Below, in pieces: positions 30,501 to 33,779 of a stretch of 33,779 nucleotides of DNA. Origin of the DNA: Cytospora piceicola (taxonomy: Eukaryota > Ascomycota > Sordariomycetes > Diaporthales > Cytosporaceae); assembly GCA_023375675.1 (NCBI GenBank), contig JALQBC010000091.1, positions 1 to 33,779 of the forward strand, written 5' to 3'. Under the pieces are notes generated by a model, which saw only the letters and a program-made list of their open reading frames with translations, did no database searches and was not told where the DNA came from. Positions within the stretch are counted from its first letter, which is position 1; every line of letters starts with the position of its first letter. The translations under genes and the position numbers were made by a program.

Positions 30501-30855
30501 ACACATGGCAGTACTATCAGGCTCCCTGAAGCTAGTTAAAGCGCTCTGCGAACTGCTGGCCCACCCGATCGAAGCGAACGCGCAGGGCTAAACACCCTTG
30601 CACATGGCAGCGATCTCCGGAAGCCTGGAAATCACCCGCTTCATCATTAGTAAGAGCTCGTCGCTGTACCAGACCAAGAAAGAAGGTAAAGAAAGGGTGA
30701 TTAATGCTAAGGACAATGACTCTCATACACCTTTGGTCCTTGCGATGCGTATAGGGCATATCGACGCGGCCAGGTACCTAGCTATATCCGGTGCGGATCT
30801 TAGGATACAGGACAAGACTGGTAGAACTGCCTTGCACTACGCCGTCCTGACCTAA
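27577..30855 (+). pseudogene. NLR-like protein (alpha/beta-hydrolase-like domain, degenerate NACHT, ankyrins), RIP-inactivated
   Basis: From the ATG at 27577 the frame leads to KVLLAGYGFGRLVVKQ, the nucleophile-elbow region of fungal NLR N-terminal hydrolase domains, here GYGFG rather than GxSxG. A 77-bp intron (27934-28010, GTAACC..CTGAC..CAG, phase 0) joins it to AIIIANTEP and SSLVFFATPYHQ, then SWPDDKH. A second intron or frameshift near 28470-28526 leads to EEIDNTYFEALQSL and a P-loop-like GPAGLGKW (normally GKS/T). FLVLIQDLEAW is Walker-B-like. Ankyrin repeats (YSPLHMAVLSG, TPLHMAAISG, TALHYAV) end it. In-frame stops lie at 28116, 28212, 28383, 28398, 28449, 28618 and 30589; nearly all read as Gln if T reverts to C. 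The ankyrins stop abruptly at a (TAAG)n run. Fungal NLRs act in heterokaryon incompatibility and self/non-self recognition. Confidence 0.82.
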
Positions 30856-30866
30856 GCTAGTAAGCT

Positions 30867-30896
<30 letters not shown>
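30855..30896. repeat. (TAAG)n run at the GC/AT boundary
   Basis: About nine imperfect TAAG/CTAG units start at the stop codon that ends the truncated ankyrin repeats of the NLR-like pseudogene and lead into the AT-rich block. The abrupt change from codon-rich DNA to this repeat marks a junction, probably an insertion or recombination breakpoint. Confidence 0.85.
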
Positions 30897-30898
<2 letters not shown>

Positions 30899-31899
30899 TT
30901 TCGCTACTTAAAGCTATAGAGAATATAATAAAGTAAAGCTTAAAGCGTGTTACTCTTCTATATCCGGAGTAGCTTAAGTAGTGTATTTAATTATTAAGTT
31001 TCTAATCTATTTTAATAGAAGGCTTAATTTAATAAGCAGTTTTACCGCCGCTTCTTAGTATATTATACACTTTAAGTTTATAATAAAGAATTCATTATTT
31101 AATAAAAAGACTAGCTATAAAGTAGCTTAAAAGTAGAAACTATTACCTTAAAGCTTAGTTTTATTAACGCTTAATAACGTATCTTTAATAGAATAAAAAG
31201 ATAAAGAATAAAGAAATAAACTAGCGCTTATAAAGAATATTTAAATATAAATCTATATAGAGTTTTAATAGATAAAAATAATTATTAAGTAACGCTTAAA
31301 CCGTATTTATTTTATAACTGTTCTGTTAGACTTATATCTATTTTACAAGCGATATCCCTGCCTTTAAGCTAATCTTTATAAAGAGGAACAGTGCAGACAG
31401 TGCGAATATAGAGGCAGAAACCACAAAGTATATCTAAATCGAAAGCTTACCTTAACAGTTATTGTCTGGTGGAATAGGACCCTATTCTACTAAACCCTTG
31501 CAGGTAGGGCGGCAGCGCGGCGCCTGATAGACTAGCCCGGGGGCCTGGTTTTCGAACCGGCCTTCTACGCCGAGTTTAGCTCCAAATTAAATAATTTAAC
31601 CTAAATCGGAATCCTTGCGAAAAGGGCTATTAAACCCTATTTTTATTTATTTTTTATCTTATCAGGGGGGGTAGATATTCGAAACTCTAAGGTAAACCCT
31701 ACGGATTCGCCCCCTACCCCCCCCGTTATAGCCCTAACCCTAGCCTTTTTTACAGCCTTACTTTTTATTAATATAGTATAATATATTATTATAATAACTA
31801 TAATTAATTAAAGCTTATTACTATTATAACCGCTATTATAAGAAGCTTATTACTAATATAGCTATAGTATATTTACTATAGAATTAACGATTTAAAGTT
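30897..31899. other. AT-rich RIP-like block with one GC-rich spot
   Basis: Gene-free and dominated by TA/TTAA words. A short unmutated spot at about 31455-31580 is GC-rich. It contains the palindrome GAATAGGACCCTATTC near 31470-31488, GGCGGCAGCGCGGCGCC near 31508-31524, and a hairpin-like GGTTTTCGAACC near 31548-31559. Poly-C and poly-G runs occur near 31666 and 31714-31725. This is probably a relic of repeated elements. No coding or RNA gene is supported. Confidence 0.6.
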
Positions 31900-32710
31900 T
31901 AATTCTTAATATAATTAAATAAATAAAATATATTTTAATAATATACATTTAACGCTTTAAAACGGTATCTTTATTATTTTTATATCTAATTTAATAAAAT
32001 AGATATTAGCCTTATTATATTAATAGTATTATTATAACTACTATATCTACTATTCTTAATATAATAAAACGATTTAAATATCTATAAAAAGCTAAAAATA
32101 AAACGAATAAAACCTTATTAGTAGTTTTTTAATATTTAACTTAATATAATAAATATTATTACTATTACAGTAAATATACTATTATAGCTATTATACTTAC
32201 TATTTTTAATATAATAAAACGATTTAAATATCTATATAAAGCTAAAAATAAAATAAATAAAACCTTCTCGGTAGTTTTTTAATATTTAACTTAATATAAT
32301 AAATATTATTAATATTATAGTAAATATTCTATTATAGCTATTATACCTTTTATTCTTAATATAATAAAACGATTTAAATATTTATAAAAAGCTAATATTA
32401 ATAAGAATAAAACCTTATCTTTATATTTTTAATATTTAAGTTAATATAAAAGATATTATTATAATTAAAATAAGTATACTATTATTATTATTATATTTCT
32501 TATTTTTAATATAATAAAATAATTTAAATATTTTAAAAAGGCTAAAATTAAAAAGAATAAAACTATATCTTTAGTTTTTTAATACTTACTTTAATAGAAT
32601 ATATATTATTATTATTATAAAAAACTAATTATTATAACTATTATACTTACTATTTTTATTATATTAATATAATTTAAATATATTTAAAAGTTAAAATTAA
32701 AAGAAATAAA
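31900..32710. repeat. Tandem satellite, unit about 150 bp, about five copies
   Basis: The core TAATATAATAAAACGATTTAAATA recurs at about 32057, 32207, 32356, 32507 and 32658 (the last two diverged), with a looser copy near 31906. Each is followed by a conserved GCTAAAAATAAA..AATAAAACC..GTAGTTTTTTAATATTTAA segment. Spacing is 149-151 bp throughout. Copies differ mostly at C/T and G/A positions. Gene-free. Confidence 0.8.
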
Positions 32711-32755
32711 ACTATATTATTAATTATATAATATTTAAATATATTATATTAAGTA

Positions 32756-33255
32756 AAAAAGTAAGTAAATAAGTAAGTATATATATATAAATAATATATT
32801 ATATAAATACTTTATTAAATAAGTAAGTAACTAAGTAAGTATATATATATAAATAATATATTATATAAATACTTTATTAAATAAAAAGTAATTAAGTAAA
32901 TAAGTAAGTAAGTAAATAAGTAAGTAAGTAAATAAGTATATATATATATATAAATAATATATTATATAAATACTTTATTAAATAAGTAAGTAATTAAGTA
33001 AGTAAGTAAGTAAATAAGTAAGTAAATAAGTAAGTAAATAAGTAAGTAAATATATATATAAGTAATATATTATATAAATCCTTTATTAAATAAGTAAGTA
33101 ACTAAATAAGTAAGTAAATAAATAAGTAAGTAAATAAGTAAGTATATATATATATAAGTAATATATTATATAAATTCTTTATTAAATAAGTAAGTAACTA
33201 AGTAAGTAAGTAAGTAAATAAATAAATATATAAGTAAGTAAATATATATTTATAT
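32756..33255. repeat. Compound tandem repeat: conserved AT core with (GTAA)n spacers
   Basis: A core of alternating TA, then AATAATATATTATATAAAT and CTTTATTAAATAAG, is repeated about five times (near 32790, 32850, 32954, 33063 and 33156). Cores are separated by GTAA/GTAAATAA spacers of different length, so the period varies from about 60 to 110 bp. Spacer length change by slippage is the simplest explanation. Confidence 0.8.
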
Positions 33256-33779
33256 ATAAAAAAGATATTATATACTATATATATATATAATAAAAGTAAA
33301 AAGAGAAAAAAAAGAAATTTTTATTAATTAAATTACGAATTATTTAAATTTATAAATTATTTAAATTTACGATTTTATTTTATTTAATTTATAAATTTTT
33401 ATGATTTTAATTTTATTACGAAAAGTATTGTATAGGGGATTTGAACTAAGGACCTTTAAATTACTGTATTTATTACGTAACTACCGACTACACTATCTAA
33501 TCTACTATAGAATCTATTTAATTATGAATTTGCTTGCTCTAGACCTTTTATAAGAAGAGTTGCTTTCTGAATTAATAAGGGGGGGGGGTAGGGGGGATCT
33601 ATTTACTAGGGGGTTTTACTAGGTTTCCTTTTTAAGCTGTTTATATTAATAAAATCGGGTATAAAAAAAATACTATAAAATCGAATAAAATTAGACGTAT
33701 ATAATATTAAATTTAATAGTTAGAAAGTATATAAATAAGCAGGCTAGCCTGTATTTTAAAGTCGAATTAATTTAAAAAA
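33256..33779. other. AT-rich terminal block with a tRNA-like relic
   Basis: No gene. Read on the minus strand, 33437-33515 contains GGTAGTTAC preceded by TAGTGTAGTCGG (A-box-like) and TTAGTTCAAATCCCC (B-box-like, one G-to-A from GTTCGAATCC). The order and spacing are like a decayed tRNA or a tRNA-derived SINE. Stems are not convincing, so it is not called as a tRNA. A G-run and GGGGGATC follow near 33580-33600. Confidence 0.35.

Noticed and set aside
31508..31575. tRNA gene in the GC-rich spot
   Set aside because: The GGTTTTCGAACC hairpin resembles a T-arm, but the A-box-like stretch is only about 15 bases away and the acceptor ends do not pair.
32756..33255. CRISPR array
   Set aside because: Repeats are AT-rich with simple (GTAA)n spacers, in a eukaryotic context with no cas genes.

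Overview
The window looks like nuclear DNA of a filamentous ascomycete (Pezizomycotina, probably a Sordariomycete). Three things suggest this. Introns are short, with GT..AG ends and CTGAC-type branch sites. Proteins are disordered and rich in Gln, His and Ser. GC-balanced gene blocks also alternate sharply with very AT-rich blocks that carry the C-to-T (CAA/CAG/CGA to stop) signature of repeat-induced point mutation (RIP). No bacterial-type operons, rRNA genes or CRISPR arrays are seen.

Layout. 1-760: AT-rich flank opening with a (TTAC)n array. 760-16.5 kb: an intact, GC-balanced island of lineage-specific genes. Two coiled-coil proteins (family A: 890-2071 and 3609-4757) are interspersed with three members of an apparently undescribed family (family B: 2321-3091, 5210-6307 and the spliced 10754-11786). 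Family B proteins begin with an F/L-x-NFGSGSN motif and end in a short W-N/W-containing helical domain. The island also holds a membrane-anchored J-like protein lacking HPD (8680-9495) and a three-exon 1232-residue ULP1/C48-type cysteine protease with all four catalytic residues (12377-16424). A perfect heat-shock-element cluster lies at 7028-7105. 16.5-19.1 kb: poorly resolved region with broken coding on the + strand and a 23-codon gene start.

19.1-31 kb is a decayed zone. A RIP-mutated Fot1/pogo-type DNA transposon (19109-20979, clear TIRs, TA target duplication) is followed by an ankyrin plus subtilisin (S8) pseudogene (minus, 24521-21050). This is truncated by a 599-bp element with its own TIRs (24514-25112). 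Next come a broken conserved-looking gene (25614-26530) and a NOD-like-receptor (NLR-type) pseudogene (27577-30855) with an alpha/beta-hydrolase-like N-terminus, a degenerate NACHT and ankyrin repeats. Nearly all its stops are of the RIP type. 30.9-33.8 kb is gene-free AT-rich DNA holding an approximately 150-bp satellite, (TAAG)-spaced repeats and one GC-rich spot.

Taken together, the window appears to be an accessory, possibly subtelomeric or repeat-flanked region. The left part encodes a coherent set of disordered adaptor-like proteins next to a SUMO-protease-like enzyme and a J-like protein. The right part is a graveyard of immune-type (NLR and protease) genes inactivated by RIP and transposons. 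Functional links between the genes are inference.
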